64,000 nt of DNA from Gelidibacter sediminis (lineage in GTDB: Bacteria > Bacteroidota > Bacteroidia > Flavobacteriales > Flavobacteriaceae). A model generated the notes under the pieces. The model was not told the origin of the DNA, did not search any database, and worked only from the letters and a program-made list of their open reading frames with translations. Position numbers and translations under genes: made by a program. Positions 63,043 to 64,000 of the stretch are shown here, piece after piece; the first letter of the stretch is position 1, and each line of letters opens with the position of its first letter. The DNA lies in the NCBI RefSeq assembly GCF_004364975.1, contig NZ_SOBW01000008.1, positions 434,001 to 498,000 on the forward strand, given 5' to 3'.

Positions 63043-64000
63043 TTACCAAGGACCATTCTGGGTTATATTAACAAATTTGCCATTCTCCAATCGGAATGCC
63101 CCTCCAAACCCAACAAACCAAAGCCTGTCTTTCTGATCTTTGTAGATTTGGAAAATTACGGGTCCTTTATGGTCATCTGATTTTTGATATTCTGAAATGG
63201 TATTACCATCATATCTATATAAATAATGCTGATTGGAGGTAAACCACAACGTTCCATTTTTATCCTCAGCAATACTGCCGATGCCCTTACCAACTTCAAT
63301 TTTATCTTTTGTGATATTGGTGAATCCCTTTGCGCTGAGACGGAACAAATCCTGTTTTGTAGAAATCCACAAGGTTCCTTTTTCATCTTCAAACACCTCA
63401 TTTACAAAATTGGTTTTGATGTCAATATTATCAGACACGTTAATGAGTTGATTATTTGCGTATGAAAACAATCCGGCATTGGTACTGAACCACATGGTGC
63501 CTTTACGATCTTCCATAATATGATGAACCATTTTGGCGCTAGAAACGCCACGAGTGGCATCTGCTTTACCTTCAGGCAATTTAAAATTCGAGAATTCGAG
63601 TCCATTAAAAGTACAAACCCCGTCTATGGTACCAATCCAAATAGTACCAGTTCTGTCTGCCGTTATACACCATACGTCATTGTTCAATAAACCATCAGTT
63701 TCATAGTAGTTTGTCACTATGGTGCCGTCTATGCTACTGATACCATCGGTATGTCCAAGCCATATTTTACCCTCTTTGTCTTCAGTAATGTCTTTAATGG
63801 TGACCCCTTTTCCTGAGTCCCCTTTAATGTCATCAATGTGCGTTAACACCTGTCCATCATATTTAAATGCGCCGTTTTGGGTACCAAACCATAGGTGTCC
63901 TTTGCTGTCTTGGAAAACCGTTCTTACAACATCACTTATCTGCTTGTCAAAATTTTCAAGTTGAAACATACGCTCACCATTCAATTGTGGAATTTGAGGT
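63043..64000 (-). CDS. Regulator-propeller protein, C-terminal part (partial)
   Basis: The frame is open at the window edge (PQIPQLNGERMF...), so the start lies beyond base 64000. About 318 residues are seen, ending at 63043. They hold seven two-component regulator propeller (Reg_prop) blades, each with D-x-x-G-x-x-W-x-G-T: DSKGHLWFGTQNGAF, DKEGKIWLGHTDGISS, DRTGTIWIGTIDGVCT, DRKGTMWFSTNAGLF, DEKGTLWISTKQDLF, DKNGTLWFTSNQHYL and DQKDRLWFVGFGGAF. No kinase follows, so it is a solo exported propeller rather than a hybrid sensor. Confidence 0.87.
   Translation of the reverse strand, partial: PQIPQLNGERMFQLENFDKQISDVVRTVFQDSKGHLWFGTQNGAFKYDGQVLTHIDDIKGDSGKGVTIKDITEDKEGKIWLGHTDGISSIDGTIVTNYYETDGLLNNDVWCITADRTGTIWIGTIDGVCTFNGLEFSNFKLPEGKADATRGVSSAKMVHHIMEDRKGTMWFSTNAGLFSYANNQLINVSDNIDIKTNFVNEVFEDEKGTLWISTKQDLFRLSAKGFTNITKDKIEVGKGIGSIAEDKNGTLWFTSNQHYLYRYDGNTISEYQKSDDHKGPVIFQIYKDQKDRLWFVGFGGAFRLENGKFVNITQNGPW

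Noticed and set aside
1-64000. tRNA or rRNA genes and intact insertion sequences
   Set aside because: Looked for in both strands by eye; no cloverleaf, rRNA motif or transposase gene was recognised.

Overview
The window looks like chromosomal DNA of a marine-type member of the Flavobacteriaceae (Bacteroidota). Evidence: it is AT-rich; promoters fit the Bacteroidota TAnnTTTG -7 box (before rpsF, hisS and a DEAD-box helicase); there is a type B type IX secretion (T9SS) C-terminal signal, a PorP/SprF protein, several CarboxypepD_reg/PorT-like beta-barrel proteins, LytTR regulators with a 5TM-LytS-type kinase, and the compact rpsF-rpsR-rplI ribosomal cluster. No rRNA, tRNA, CRISPR array, intact insertion sequence or prophage was recognised.

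Layout. 1-7053: housekeeping genes (ABC-F ATPase end, PAP2 phosphatase, sirtuin, TrmH, DEAD-box helicase, RdgB). 7417-16541: a secreted small protein, a LytTR regulator/LytS kinase pair, HPF, RlmH, nadC-yihY-priA, and an orphan LytTR regulator. 16739-21377: rpsF-rpsR-rplI, a DUF6495-like protein, a MacB-type permease and hisS with a hairpin-rich leader. 21889-30719: a four-gene minus-strand surface operon (LysM/substrate-binding fusion, T9SS-B repeat protein, SprF-like, OmpA-like) ending in a clear terminator. 31183-35418: sbcD-sbcC.

35523-43134 is the most unusual stretch. A tightly packed plus-strand cluster encodes two small membrane proteins, a membrane-anchored TIM-barrel glycosidase, a cellulose-synthase-like GT2 polymerase and a GH26-type hydrolase fused to a second, apparently inactivated barrel. 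A GH20 lipoprotein follows. The GT2 and the GH26 protein lie in the same frame, separated by one TGA inside a 17-nt imperfect tandem duplication, and the last membrane helices and PTPKD tail expected of the GT2 sit on the downstream ORF. I read this as a polysaccharide synthase-hydrolase assembly whose polypeptide has been split, or is naturally made as two chains. The polymer cannot be named from sequence.

43887-64000 is accessory DNA, mostly on the minus strand: secreted and outer-membrane proteins, esterase, S37-type peptidase, cupin, AraC regulator, DinB, a YdeI-type protein with a fused CDGSH iron-sulfur motif, an HTTM-like membrane pair, a GAF protein and the end of a regulator-propeller protein. 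It also holds several broken genes: a TlpA-like thioredoxin with a single-base frameshift before its WCQPC site, a small membrane gene with an in-frame TGA, an orphan shortened HigA-like antitoxin beside a long palindrome, and two short coding remnants.
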